Source: Balneolaceae bacterium
GTDB lineage: Bacteria > Bacteroidota > Rhodothermia > Balneolales > Balneolaceae
Assembly: GCA_020832225.1 (NCBI GenBank)
Contig: JAFIFA010000131.1
Location: forward strand, 1-32,071
Length of the DNA stretch: 32,071 nucleotides
Reading direction: 5' to 3'
Each line of letters starts with the position of its first letter. Within the stretch, counting starts at the first letter, position 1. This document shows positions 16,498-25,492 of this stretch, one piece after another. The notes under the pieces were generated by a model. The model was not told where the DNA came from. It searched no databases and was given only the letters and a program-made list of their open reading frames with translations. Both the position numbers and the translations under genes were made by a program.

Positions 16498-17925
16498 ATG
16501 AACCCGTATCTGAAACAGTTTCTCCTTCCCTCCCTGGCACTGATCTGCATCATTGTTACCGGTTGTGCAAGATCGGCTAATCCCGATGTGGAGAGGGGTT
16601 CACTGTTTCAATTCCGGGATGGTTACCCCGAAATCCGTACTTCATCCATCGGTCTTTTGAGTGAGACTGATGAGCCACAGATCAACATCACAACTGATAT
16701 TGTACTGGGAAGCCTCATATACACAACGCATGAGGATGACAAGAGGATTGCCCAGATCTCACTGGAAGTCAGAATCCTTGAAAAAGATGGTGATTTCACC
16801 AAAACCGTTCGAAAAGATTTTGAAATCGAGCATGAGTTTGAAGGCAGCTATGTAAGCCAGGAGGTATTTACTCACGAGGAGATTCTGAAAGCTCAGCCAG
16901 GTGAATTTGAGGTGATTGTCACCGTATTGGACCAAACATCGGGACGCGCTTCATCCCGGGAATCGTCTGCTTCAATACCCGATCCTGAAAATCCTGAAAT
17001 TGCCGTAACTACCGTCAGGCTGCTTGGTAAGAATGTGAGCGACGTCCCCACACCGTTTTTTCCCATCACCACATATACGGTTCCCTCCCGTCTCGATAGC
17101 CTGAAATTTGAATTTCAGGTAACAAATAACGATATGGAGGATCCGCTAACCATCAGGAGCAGGCTGCTGAAGTACAATGCTGACAGATCGGCTGCGCGCC
17201 CTATGAATTTCAACAACTACAGTCCATCTTCTCTCCCCTATGTTGGTGTGGATATGCGGCGCCCCGATGAGATTGACTCCAGCACCAGGCGCCTGGATGA
17301 ACCGGGAAGTGTATTGATTGAGTTCAAATACGATCTTTTTACCAAAGGTACATACAGATTTGAAGTGGAGATTGAAAACCCTAATGGAGAATCGCTCTAC
17401 CGTGCCAGGGATTTCTCTGTAATGAGTGAAAATTATCCGAATATTCTGACTCCACGGGAAATGGCTGAGCCATTAATTTACCTGATGGATCGCCGAGACC
17501 ACGAAAGAATGATGGAAATTGAGGATCCGGATGAGCTGAAGGAGGCCGTTGACCGTTTTTGGCTCTCCAATGTCAGAAATATGAATCAGGCGCGCTCGGT
17601 AATAAATCTATTCTATGAGAGGGTTGAACAGGCAAACAAGCAGTTCACCAACTTCAAAGAGGGTTGGAAAACCGATCTTGGCATGATTTATATCCTGTTT
17701 GGTCCGCCATGGTATGTGGATCGTTACCTCAACACCATGCAGTGGTCATATTCTTACGATCGAACTGATCCCCGCTACAACTTCACATTTGAGCGCCCAA
17801 AACTGAGAAATGAATTCTTTCCGTTCGACAACTATCTGCTACAGCGCAATCAGGGCTACTTCAATGTTCAGTACAGACAGATGCAGCTTTGGTTGAGCGG
17901 CAGTATTCTCACAACACGCCTCTGA
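16498..17925 (+). CDS. GWxTD-domain lipoprotein
   Basis: The protein has a lipoprotein signal with lipobox VTGC and Cys23 after a hydrophobic stretch (8-20). The family-defining motif GWKTD is at 389-393 and is followed by LGMIYILFGPPWYVD, exactly as in GWxTD-domain proteins. These are known mainly from Bacteroidota and related phyla, and their function is not established. Residues 30-300 are rich in beta strand and may form immunoglobulin-like folds; residues 320-385 (RDHERMMEIEDPDELKEAVD onward) are helical and contain the usual lead-in FW....... . The stretch WSYSYD follows the motif. At 475 residues the size is typical. It is the first gene of a plus-strand run with envelope and signalling genes. 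No regulatory function can be assigned. Confidence 0.9.
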   Translation: MNPYLKQFLLPSLALICIIVTGCARSANPDVERGSLFQFRDGYPEIRTSSIGLLSETDEPQINITTDIVLGSLIYTTHEDDKRIAQISLEVRILEKDGDFTKTVRKDFEIEHEFEGSYVSQEVFTHEEILKAQPGEFEVIVTVLDQTSGRASSRESSASIPDPENPEIAVTTVRLLGKNVSDVPTPFFPITTYTVPSRLDSLKFEFQVTNNDMEDPLTIRSRLLKYNADRSAARPMNFNNYSPSSLPYVGVDMRRPDEIDSSTRRLDEPGSVLIEFKYDLFTKGTYRFEVEIENPNGESLYRARDFSVMSENYPNILTPREMAEPLIYLMDRRDHERMMEIEDPDELKEAVDRFWLSNVRNMNQARSVINLFYERVEQANKQFTNFKEGWKTDLGMIYILFGPPWYVDRYLNTMQWSYSYDRTDPRYNFTFERPKLRNEFFPFDNYLLQRNQGYFNVQYRQMQLWLSGSILTTRL

Positions 17926-18060
17926 CACGATTATTGAGACTAAAATTTCCACTATTCACTACTTCTGACTAACAGAGCAATTTTTTTGCATCTTCATTAG
18001 GGATTTACTGAATTTATGTTAGCTTATCGGGACTAAAACCGGAATGACAAAGAAACATAC

Positions 18061-18438
18061 ATGTCTGAGACAAAAAAGGTGCTGATCGTTGAAGATGATC
18101 TGATCCTGAATCTTCTCTACGAGAGCTACATGGAAAAACTCGGATTTGAAACCGAGGGTGAACTGGTTTACGGTAAAACTGCGATCGAGACGGCAAAAAA
18201 AGTGAAGCCGGACCTGATATTAATGGACATATCGCTTGAAGGGGATATGGATGGTATCCAGGCGATGACGGAGATCAGAAAGTTCTCTGATGTCCCCGTT
18301 ATCTACATTACCGGTAACTCCGACAAGGCTCATCACGAACGGGCAAAGTTGACCAACTACACCGACTATCTGATCAAGCCGATCGAATTCAACGAACTTA
18401 AAGCCAGCCTGATAAAGGCAAAAATTATTAAGTCCTGA
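18061..18438 (+). CDS. Single-domain response regulator (CheY-like)
   Basis: The 125 residues are one receiver domain with no output domain. The acidic pocket is EDD (11-13), the phospho-acceptor is Asp56 in LMDISLEG, and the switch residues are Thr84 (ITGNS) and Lys106 (LIKPI). DISLEGDMDG is characteristic of receivers that work with hybrid or multi-sensor kinases in many environmental bacteria. It must act by protein contact rather than DNA binding. It stands alone between the GWxTD and M1 genes, 2.3 kb before the histidine kinase. Whether that kinase phosphorylates it cannot be told from sequence. Confidence 0.93.
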   Translation: MSETKKVLIVEDDLILNLLYESYMEKLGFETEGELVYGKTAIETAKKVKPDLILMDISLEGDMDGIQAMTEIRKFSDVPVIYITGNSDKAHHERAKLTNYTDYLIKPIEFNELKASLIKAKIIKS

Positions 18439-18526
18439 CAGCACACCGGGCTTTTCCACTCTTATGGGTTTAAACGGGGTCCGGTGGCGCAATCCCCAAT
18501 ACAACAACATCAAACCTGATTAAGAG

Positions 18527-20539
18527 ATGGCATACTCCATACAAACTCGCCTGATTCTTCTTTTCCTGCTGTTCTCCTTTGCCGCATGCGGTACAACTGA
18601 AACCGCCCAGCAGGAGACCGTCGAAACCGAATACCCTACTGTAGACCAGATTGAGCGACCGCTACCCTATGCGCCAGACGTCCCTATGGCGTTTCAGCGC
18701 GCTATTGAGAGGGAGACGAGATCGGCTGATGGTACGCCGGGTGAGTCCTACTGGCAAAATATGGCCGTCTATTCGCTAACTGCTGAGATCGACCCCGAAA
18801 CACACACGCTCTACGGCAGTTCGGAGGTGCGATATATCAATAACTCCCCCAACAGACTTGAAGTGATCGTAGTGGAGCTGGCGCAAAATCTCCACAAGGA
18901 AGGAACTCCCAAGAAAGACCTGACGGAGATCACCGGAGGTAAAACGATCAGCCATGTTTCGGCTGCCGGATCAGAGCTGAATGAGATTACGATTATGGAT
19001 CGCTGGACTCAGCGAAGTGCGGGCTACATTATAGAAGGCACAACCATGTACCTTTTCCCTGAGGAGGAGCTGCGCTCCGGTGAAGAGCTGGAGCTTGAAT
19101 TCGAATGGTCGTTTTCAGTACCTCAGGAAGGGGCTTCAGGCAGAATGGGCCGAAGCCGCGACAACCTTTACTTCATCGGCTACTGGTACCCCCACATTGC
19201 CGTCTATGATGATGTTTACGGCTGGATGGACGATCCGTTTGTGGGAAATGCAGAATTCTACCACGGATTTGCAGAGTATGACCTTACGGTAACCATGCCT
19301 GGCGATTGGATTGTGATGGGCACGGGCGAATTTCTCAATCCAGAAGATGCCCTGGCAGAGGATTACCTGGAGCGATACAACCGGGCGGCAGAGAGCGATG
19401 AGACGATGATGATAGCCGACTTCGATGAGCTCGACCAGGTAACCAGACGTGACGAGAGCGGAAATGTAACCTGGCGATTTCATTCCGAAAAAGTCCGGGA
19501 TGTAGCTTTTTCAGCAACGAAAGCGTCGCGCTGGGAGTCTTCTCGTACCCCTGTAGGCGACTTAACCGGAGATGGAGAGACCGATTATACGCGAATTCAC
19601 ACCTTCTACCGCGAAACTGCACCTCTTTGGAGTGAGCAGACGGAATATGCCCGCCACTCCATCACGTTCCTGTCTGACTATATGAATACCCCCTATCCAT
19701 GGCCTCACATGACCTCGGTTGAAGGGGCTGAGATTATCGGTGGAGGAATGGAGTTTCCAATGATCACAATCATCGGAGACTATAACAATGCCGGAGCGGT
19801 GAGACTCTACGGAGTAACCGCGCATGAGCTGGCACACATGTGGTACCCTATGATTGTAAGCACCAACGAGCGACGCTATACATGGATCGATGAGGGATAT
19901 ACCAGCTTCCATACCAACGAAGCCAACATCGACTTTTATGGTGACCGGTTCGATCATAACGACGTTTTTGATGGCTACCTCAGAATTGCCGGCACGGACC
20001 TTGAGGGCGAAATGATGCGCTGGTCAGACTTTCACTACCCGGGCCCGGCATTTGGTGTAGCATCCTACCCTAAACCGGCCTCCGTACTAATTGCACTTCG
20101 CGGTGTACTTGGCGAAGATCTTTTCATGGAAGCGCATCACGAACTCATTGAGCGGTGGGCATACAAGCACCCCTACCCGTGGGATATCTTCAGCACCATT
20201 GAGAATGTTGCAGGTATGGATCTCTCCTGGTTCTGGCGGGCGTGGTACTACGAAACATGGACACTCAACCAGTCTGTTGCCGACGTATATGAAGATGGTA
20301 ATGAAACCGTTATCAGAATCGAAGATCTTGGAGATGTCCCGATGCCCGTACTTTTGGAGATCACATTGGAAGATGGATCAACACTATCTGAACGAATCGA
20401 AGCCGATCACTGGCTGAAAGGATTTCGAACCAAGGATCTGCGGCTTGAACTCCCCTCCCCTGTTGTTAAAGTGGAGATCGACCCGGACAATCACTTCCCA
20501 GATATAGATACGCGTAATCTAATCTGGGAGCGGGACTAA
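18527..20539 (+). CDS. M1-family metallopeptidase lipoprotein
   Basis: This 670-residue protein is a zinc aminopeptidase-like enzyme exported as a lipoprotein: the lipobox FAAC places Cys21 after a hydrophobic run (9-19). The zinc site is HELAH (433-437) with the third ligand Glu456 in WIDEGYTSF, the HExxH-x18-E pattern of family M1. The exopeptidase motif, usually GAMEN, reads GGMEF (406-410), a variant found in several bacterial M1 groups, so the cleavage preference may differ. The N-terminal beta domain spans about 70-290. Residues 560-670 form a C-terminal beta-rich part containing DLSWFWRAWYYETW. Its likely role is degradation of peptides at the outer membrane or in the periplasm. The AT-rich gap after it contains the histidine kinase promoter. 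Confidence 0.92.
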   Translation: MAYSIQTRLILLFLLFSFAACGTTETAQQETVETEYPTVDQIERPLPYAPDVPMAFQRAIERETRSADGTPGESYWQNMAVYSLTAEIDPETHTLYGSSEVRYINNSPNRLEVIVVELAQNLHKEGTPKKDLTEITGGKTISHVSAAGSELNEITIMDRWTQRSAGYIIEGTTMYLFPEEELRSGEELELEFEWSFSVPQEGASGRMGRSRDNLYFIGYWYPHIAVYDDVYGWMDDPFVGNAEFYHGFAEYDLTVTMPGDWIVMGTGEFLNPEDALAEDYLERYNRAAESDETMMIADFDELDQVTRRDESGNVTWRFHSEKVRDVAFSATKASRWESSRTPVGDLTGDGETDYTRIHTFYRETAPLWSEQTEYARHSITFLSDYMNTPYPWPHMTSVEGAEIIGGGMEFPMITIIGDYNNAGAVRLYGVTAHELAHMWYPMIVSTNERRYTWIDEGYTSFHTNEANIDFYGDRFDHNDVFDGYLRIAGTDLEGEMMRWSDFHYPGPAFGVASYPKPASVLIALRGVLGEDLFMEAHHELIERWAYKHPYPWDIFSTIENVAGMDLSWFWRAWYYETWTLNQSVADVYEDGNETVIRIEDLGDVPMPVLLEITLEDGSTLSERIEADHWLKGFRTKDLRLELPSPVVKVEIDPDNHFPDIDTRNLIWERD

Positions 20540-20650
20540 CCGGTTTTACAATTAACCGCTTGTCCGTAGATGTTTTACTGCATCTTTGTTAGCGACTCTT
20601 TAATCAACCATTATGTAAAATTGTATTACATTATTGGATACTCTTTACAG

Positions 20651-20678
20651 TTGTCGCTTTTTTGTCGGACATTATAAG
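20651..20678 (+). promoter_or_regulatory. Likely promoter of the histidine kinase/response regulator pair
   Basis: TTGTCG (20651-20656) and TATAAG (20673-20678) are separated by 16 bases. The -10 box ends 21 bases before the ATG. Upstream, ATGTAA (20613-20618) and TTACAT (20626-20631) form a 6-base inverted repeat with a 7-base spacer that could bind a regulator, perhaps the OmpR-type protein itself. Confidence 0.4.
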
Positions 20679-20699
20679 ATGTAAAAATCTTTTGAGTAT

Positions 20700-22421
20700 A
20701 TGCCTCTACTAAAAAAACTTAAACAGCAGAACGCTCTCCGGTGGTTTTTTCTTGGCCTCGGTATTGTTGCCGTTCTTGCACTTACAACCTTGAACATCTA
20801 CTCGCTCTATGCGCTGCGGGAGTCAACCATTGAGGCTGCCAAAGACAGCAAAAAGAACCAGTTGGATGAGTTCACCAATCAGGTTCGCTATAAATTTATC
20901 AGCCCTTTTCTGGAGATCAGAAAACTGAATATGGGTCGTCTTGATAATAGCTGGAATCTGACAGGTAATTTTCCCGACAGGTACTCTCAGGTTCTTGCAG
21001 AAGCGATGGAGGATTCCCTCTTCAACGACCTCTATTACATTCCCAAGAACGAGGATGCCTGCATGAGTGATGATCACCACATCTACCACTTTGATCCTCA
21101 AACCCGAACGTTTGTTGTTGCAAATGATGTCGCGCAGGCTACTTGTGATGGTTTCGGCCTTTCGATCTCCAGAACCCAAGTTGCTCTTAATGAGTACAGG
21201 TTCAACAATAAAGTGACCTTTGATGCACACCGAAGCATGACGATTGCCTTGATCAACACAAGGGATCGCTCTGTTGTGGGCCACCTCAACTTTACAATTG
21301 ATTACGACCATCTGGTACACTCTTTTCTGAACCGTGAGATAAAAGAAAAGTTTGGCCCCACAGATCGATCCGGACTCGTGGTGTGGCTAAGAGACTGGAT
21401 GCAGGATGATATATTGATCGGCAGCGATGACGCCTATGAGTACAATCGGGATATTTATCAGATCGATATTCGTCAACGCTTTCCTAACATGCTGGATAAC
21501 TGGGTGCTACAGGCTTCTTTTCTCGAATCTCCAACTGTTGCCGCATCCAACGCATCTTTGACCAGAAATTTGATAGTTCTCGGATCGGCCGTAATTGTTC
21601 TTTTCGGTGCTCTCGTTTTCATGTTCATCAATGCTCAACGCGAAAGAGAGCTGGCTCAGAGACAGGCCGGCTTTTTGGCCAACATCACCCACGAACTGAA
21701 AACTCCGCTTGCAGTGATGCAGGCAGCCGGTGAGAACATTGCGGACGGCAGGGTTACAGAAGGTTCAAGGCTACGCAACTACGGTAATCACATCTATGAT
21801 GAAGCTGTACGCCTGCGAAAAATGATTGAGAAGCTGCTGGATGTTGCCAAAGTGGATGCAGGGCAGAGCCTGGTTGAACAAGCTCCACACTATCTGGAAA
21901 CAATCGCTGAAAGCTGCTACAACAACAGCAGGGAATTTGTAGAGTCTAAAGGATTTGAATTTAAGTTCACCACAGAGAACAACATTCCAATGGTGATGGT
22001 CGATTCAGATCAGATAGAAACGGTACTGAATAATCTGATTGAAAATTCCGTAAAGTATAGTTCAAAAGAGAAATTCATCCACCTCCACGTTAAAAGAGCT
22101 AAAAACAGTGTAGAAGTCTCTGTTACCGATAAGGGTGATGGAATCCCTGCCAAGGCTCAAAAACTGATTTTCAACAAGTTCTACCGGGTCGAAAACAGTC
22201 TCACTGCAAAAACTAAAGGACACGGATTGGGCCTGTCGATCGTTAAGAATCTGATCGAAATGAACGGTGGAAATGTCCGGATTAAAAGCAAAGTTGGACA
22301 GGGTTCGACCTTTACCATAAGCTTCCCCGCACTGCTTAAAGATGCACCTGTTGCACAAAGTGAACCACAGAAATCGGAAAAACCGATCGAAAAACCTAAA
22401 GATGTAGAAGAGTATGTCTGA
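20700..22421 (+). CDS. Membrane sensor histidine kinase
   Basis: The 573-residue protein has a first membrane helix at about 14-38 and a second at about 288-311. They enclose a roughly 250-residue periplasmic sensor with no recognised ligand domain. The HisKA region carries the phospho-acceptor His331 in NITHELKTPLAVMQ. The ATPase part has the N box NNLIENSVKYS, the G1 box DKGDGIPA and the G2 box GHGLGLSIVKN. A charged Pro/Lys/Glu-rich tail of about 25 residues follows. No HAMP domain is evident; only about 15 residues separate the second helix from HisKA. The gene overlaps the regulator gene by eight bases, so they form an ordinary two-component pair. Confidence 0.95.
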   Translation: MPLLKKLKQQNALRWFFLGLGIVAVLALTTLNIYSLYALRESTIEAAKDSKKNQLDEFTNQVRYKFISPFLEIRKLNMGRLDNSWNLTGNFPDRYSQVLAEAMEDSLFNDLYYIPKNEDACMSDDHHIYHFDPQTRTFVVANDVAQATCDGFGLSISRTQVALNEYRFNNKVTFDAHRSMTIALINTRDRSVVGHLNFTIDYDHLVHSFLNREIKEKFGPTDRSGLVVWLRDWMQDDILIGSDDAYEYNRDIYQIDIRQRFPNMLDNWVLQASFLESPTVAASNASLTRNLIVLGSAVIVLFGALVFMFINAQRERELAQRQAGFLANITHELKTPLAVMQAAGENIADGRVTEGSRLRNYGNHIYDEAVRLRKMIEKLLDVAKVDAGQSLVEQAPHYLETIAESCYNNSREFVESKGFEFKFTTENNIPMVMVDSDQIETVLNNLIENSVKYSSKEKFIHLHVKRAKNSVEVSVTDKGDGIPAKAQKLIFNKFYRVENSLTAKTKGHGLGLSIVKNLIEMNGGNVRIKSKVGQGSTFTISFPALLKDAPVAQSEPQKSEKPIEKPKDVEEYV

Positions 22422-23118
22422 TAACACAAAAAAGATCATCATTGTAGAAGACGAACCAAGCCTGGTTTTTACCCTTCAGGATACACTTGAAACCGAAGGG
22501 TATGAAGTAACCGTGGTTACAGATGGTGATGAGGCGATCGACAAAGTAAAAGAGGTCGATCCCGACCTGATGTTATTGGACCTCATGCTTCCCGGAAGAA
22601 GTGGCTATGACATCTGCAAAGATGTTCGGGATCTCAAATATACTTTCCCCATCATTATGCTTACTGCCCGCGATCAGGAGATTGATAAAGTTGCCGGCCT
22701 TAATATCGGTGCCGACGACTATATGACCAAGCCCTTCGGCGTTAAAGAGCTGTTGGCACGTATTAAAGCCAGGCTCCGACGTGCGAATGCCTATTCCAAA
22801 AGCGGACCTGTTGAAGTACTCAAGCTGGGTGATGTACGCATCGACCTCAGGGAATCCAAGGTTGAAAAGCCGGATGGCGTGGAACATGAACTCTCCACAC
22901 GTGAAGTGGAGCTGATTCAGTATCTCGTCTCCAAATCCAACCAACCGATCTCAAGAGACGATCTTCTTGAAAACGTTTGGCGATACGAGCACAGCACCAA
23001 CACCCGTACGGTTGATGTTCACGTTTCAAAATTGAGAGCTAAGATTGAGGTTCACCCCGATGAACCCCGCTATCTGGTAACGCTACACGGTGTAGGTTAT
23101 ATGCTAAGAATTAACTGA
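22414..23118 (+). CDS. OmpR/PhoB-family response regulator
   Basis: The protein has 234 residues. The receiver domain (about 5-122) has the acidic pocket VEDE (11-14), phospho-acceptor Asp56 in LLDLMLPGRSG, Thr84 and Lys106 (TKPFGVKELLARI). The winged-helix DNA-binding domain (about 135-234) has LSTREVELIQYL (160-171), the recognition helix NTRTVDVHVSKLRAKI (196-211) and the terminal wing YLVTLHGVGYML (220-231). The start overlaps the kinase stop by eight bases, so the two are translationally coupled and almost certainly partners. Target genes cannot be read from sequence. The bidirectional terminator lies 27 bases downstream. Confidence 0.97.
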   Translation: MSDNTKKIIIVEDEPSLVFTLQDTLETEGYEVTVVTDGDEAIDKVKEVDPDLMLLDLMLPGRSGYDICKDVRDLKYTFPIIMLTARDQEIDKVAGLNIGADDYMTKPFGVKELLARIKARLRRANAYSKSGPVEVLKLGDVRIDLRESKVEKPDGVEHELSTREVELIQYLVSKSNQPISRDDLLENVWRYEHSTNTRTVDVHVSKLRAKIEVHPDEPRYLVTLHGVGYMLRIN

Positions 23119-23145
23119 TCCCCGTTTTCTGAATTTGAAGGACAT

Positions 23146-23184
23146 AAAAAAACCCGCATTGGAGATCCCAACCGCGGGTTTTTT
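23146..23184. terminator. Bidirectional rho-independent terminator
   Basis: AAAAAACCCGC (23147-23157) is the perfect reverse complement of GCGGGTTTTTT (23174-23184). Inner TTGG and CCAA extend the stem. The T tract on each strand serves the convergent genes on both sides: the response regulator (plus) and the FMN reductase (minus). Confidence 0.93.
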
Positions 23185-23200
23185 AATTAAGTGGTCGTAA

Positions 23201-23761
23201 CTAACCAGGCACTTCTTCATTTTTAGCAACAGCCTCAACAAAATCCGGGAAGTTTTTGAGCTGGCTTTCGAGCAGCCCCTGCAACACGTCATTTGAGAGC
23301 CCGTCCTCCTCGTCAAAAGTATCATTCACGCGCTGAATGAACATCCGCTCAGGATATACGTATGCTTTTCTGTATTTGAGAAGCTGCTCAAACTGTTCTA
23401 CAGGGCGTAAAGCGCCAAAAGCACCAGCCGCCTCGCCAATCAGGCTTACGGGCTTCAGCTCCAAAGCGTCCGGAAACGGGAGGTAGTCAAAAAATAGCTT
23501 AAGAATTCCCGGAAAACCGCCATTGTACTCCGGAATCACAAACAGAAATCCATCTGCCTTCAGCAGCTCACTGTTAAATTCCTTAACCGAATTGGGTGTA
23601 TTGCCATACTTCCCTCCATGAAGATCGGCAAGAGGATAATCGCGAAGGGAAAAGATTTTTGTGTCGGCATACTCGCTTAATTTAGACTCGACATACTTGG
23701 ATACTTTAAGGGCATTTGATCCGGGTCGGTCTGTAGCAGAAATAATGTGTATCAGGCTCAT
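23201..23761 (-). CDS. NADPH-dependent FMN reductase-like flavoprotein
   Basis: The 186-residue protein has the flavodoxin-like fold of NADPH-dependent FMN/quinone/azo reductases. The FMN phosphate loop is SATDRPGSNALKV (8-20). The flavin-edge motif is PEYNGGFPGILK (77-88), very close to the family consensus PEYN.S.PG.LK. GEAAGAFGALRP matches the second flavin-contact loop. Such enzymes reduce free FMN, quinones or chromate in the cytoplasm and are often linked to redox stress; the natural substrate is open. It is monocistronic. The shared terminator lies just beyond its stop. CTGTT-ATA-AACAG at 23794-23806 is a small inverted repeat about 35 bases before the start and overlaps a possible -10. 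Confidence 0.9.
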   Translation of the reverse strand: MSLIHIISATDRPGSNALKVSKYVESKLSEYADTKIFSLRDYPLADLHGGKYGNTPNSVKEFNSELLKADGFLFVIPEYNGGFPGILKLFFDYLPFPDALELKPVSLIGEAAGAFGALRPVEQFEQLLKYRKAYVYPERMFIQRVNDTFDEEDGLSNDVLQGLLESQLKNFPDFVEAVAKNEEVPG

Positions 23762-24136
23762 CTCAATATTTAGATTAATGTTGGTTCATTTAACTGTTAT
23801 AAACAGCTCAATTTCGGGAATCATTCATTCCTAAACTCTCAAGTTTAGTGACCAATGATCAATTTGCACACCATATTTGATTGCCGAAACCGCTTCCAAA
23901 TCAATATGGAAAGAGATTTTTGATTTAAAAAAAGCGCTTTTCTGATTCAGAAACTTAAATTAGGTTCGCCGATACACTTAAATACCTTACTTTATTTGAT
24001 ATAAATTAGACAGGCCGTTATCATAGTAGTGGATTTTGAAGAACTCATGTTATGGTAGACATCGAGCAATAGCTCCAATACTTAGCTCACCTGGATTTGA
24101 AACTCCGGGTGAGCATTTTTTTTACCCTTCAGTTAT
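23762..24136. other. 375-base gene-free gap with palindromes and an orphan terminator
   Basis: No convincing coding frame is seen between the FMN reductase start and the rarA stop. The gap holds a perfect 12-base palindrome AAAAGCGCTTTT (23930-23941). Overlapping it is a 7-base inverted repeat with one spacer base (23939-23953, arms TTTCTGA and TCAGAAA). A small hairpin GAGC-AATA-GCTC (24064-24075) and a plus-strand terminator (24085-24123) follow. The last two suggest that a short plus-strand transcript ends here. Confidence 0.5.
24085..24123 (+). terminator. Plus-strand terminator without a recognised upstream gene
   Basis: GCTCACC (24085-24091) pairs with GGTGAGC (24108-24114). Inner GGA (24093-24095) and TCC (24104-24106) extend the stem, and a T tract follows at 24116-24123. 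The minus strand has no T tract on the correct side, so it cannot be the rarA terminator in the usual form. The nearest plus-strand gene upstream is more than 900 bases away, behind another terminator. Confidence 0.75.
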
Positions 24137-25492
24137 TTATTCTCCACGTCTCTTTATCTCCTCAAGACGTTTCCACATTTTTGGTTCTCTCCCCTCACTT
24201 CCGGGGGCATACCAGCTTGTCTCTTTCAGTTCATTCGGCAGATACTGCTGATTAACCCAACCACCGGGATAGTCATGTGGATAGAGGTAGTTTTCTGATG
24301 CATTATCCCGATCCAGGTATCGGGAGGCCAGCTTGTTTGCTGTTTTATCCTTCAGGTGGGATGGCACCTCCTTAATCCCCTCTTTCTTGATCCGGTTGTT
24401 CACCTCAAAAATAGCCTTGGTGGTATTGCTCTTTGGGCAAAGAGAGAGAAAGATTGCAGCATGTGAAAGAAAATAGAACCCCTCGGGCATCCCTGTTTTG
24501 AGAAACGATTCGTGGCACGATGTAACCACTGTAATTGCGTAGGGGTCGGCCATGCCTACATCCTCCGATGCAAAGATCAGCAGCCGGCGGAAGATAAAAT
24601 TCGGATCTTCACCCCCTTCCAGCATTGCTGTGAGCCAGTAGAGTGACGCATCTGTGTCTGAGCCCCTCAGAGACTTGATCATAGCGGATGCGTAGTGGTA
24701 ATGCTCATCACCGGTTCGATCGTACCGTACAGAGCGTTTCTGAATGGAGGCCTTTGCGATCTCGAGCGTGATCACCACTTTCCCATTCTCACTTTTCGGA
24801 GTCGAGAGAGCGGCAACCTCAAGCGCATTCAGCGCGTTCCGAACATCGCCGCCGGCATACTCGGCCAGGTGGTCTTTCGCCTCATCCTTTAGCTCAATCT
24901 CCATAAAGCCAAGCCCGCGCTCCTCATCTTCAAGGGCACGATCGAGCATTAAAATGACATCCTCTTTTGTGAGTGGAAAAAGCTCAAAGAGCTGGCATCG
25001 GGATAACAGCGGGTTCACCAGCGAGTAGAAGGGGTTTTCGGTAGTGGCACCAACCAGTGTAATCACTCCCGATTCAAGATGGGGAAGCAGTGCGTCCTGC
25101 TGAGCTTTGTTCCAGCGGTGTATCTCATCCACGAAGAGAATGGTTTTCATGCCGTTCGCTTTTTTTCGCTGCTCAGCACGAGCCACAACCGTCCGAAGCT
25201 CTTTCACTCCATCAAGTACCGCATTCACAATTTCGAAACGGGCTTCAATTTCGCGGGAAATTACGTGAGCCAGCGTGGTTTTACCGGAGCTTGGTGGTCC
25301 ATAAAAGATCAGTGAACCGATCACACCACTCTCGATCATTCTTCCCAACATCTCCCCTTCACCAACAAGGTGTGGCTGACCCGCAAACTCCTCGAGGGAA
25401 ACCGGCCTCATTCGGGTCGCAAGAGGCTGGTTGCTGCTACCGGACTTTGCCGATTTGCTGTTTGATCCTGAGTCTTCTTCAAATAGATCCAT
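24137..25492 (-). CDS. rarA: Replication-associated recombination protein A (AAA+ clamp-loader-like)
   Basis: RarA/MgsA works at stalled replication forks and resembles clamp-loader subunits. Walker A is GPPSSGKT (65-72) and Walker B is LFVDEIHRW. GATTENPFYSLVNPLLSRC supplies sensor 1 and the arginine finger region. The N-terminal PLATRMRPVSLEEFAGQPHL (23-42) is the family hallmark. The second half has the conserved tetramerisation region, including DEHYHYASAMIKSLRGSD and MLEGGEDPNFIFRRL. The C-terminal YPHDYPGGWVNQQYLP is also typical. The length of 451 residues is normal. The first 22 residues are Ser/Lys-rich and probably disordered. It is monocistronic and divergent from the CBS gene. Confidence 0.96.
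   Translation of the reverse strand: MDLFEEDSGSNSKSAKSGSSNQPLATRMRPVSLEEFAGQPHLVGEGEMLGRMIESGVIGSLIFYGPPSSGKTTLAHVISREIEARFEIVNAVLDGVKELRTVVARAEQRKKANGMKTILFVDEIHRWNKAQQDALLPHLESGVITLVGATTENPFYSLVNPLLSRCQLFELFPLTKEDVILMLDRALEDEERGLGFMEIELKDEAKDHLAEYAGGDVRNALNALEVAALSTPKSENGKVVITLEIAKASIQKRSVRYDRTGDEHYHYASAMIKSLRGSDTDASLYWLTAMLEGGEDPNFIFRRLLIFASEDVGMADPYAITVVTSCHESFLKTGMPEGFYFLSHAAIFLSLCPKSNTTKAIFEVNNRIKKEGIKEVPSHLKDKTANKLASRYLDRDNASENYLYPHDYPGGWVNQQYLPNELKETSWYAPGSEGREPKMWKRLEEIKRRGE

Noticed and set aside
20541-20558. CGGTT...AACCG after the M1 gene as a terminator
   Set aside because: The stem has only five pairs and no T tract follows it.
23930-23953. Overlapping palindromes as a minus-strand terminator
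   Set aside because: The minus strand does run into a T tract, but the hairpins are AT-rich and overlapping, and no minus-strand gene ends there; the next minus-strand stop upstream is rarA.
24036-24251. 71-residue plus-strand frame across the orphan terminator
   Set aside because: It runs through the terminator hairpin and into the 3' end of rarA; it has no ribosome site and no recognisable sequence.
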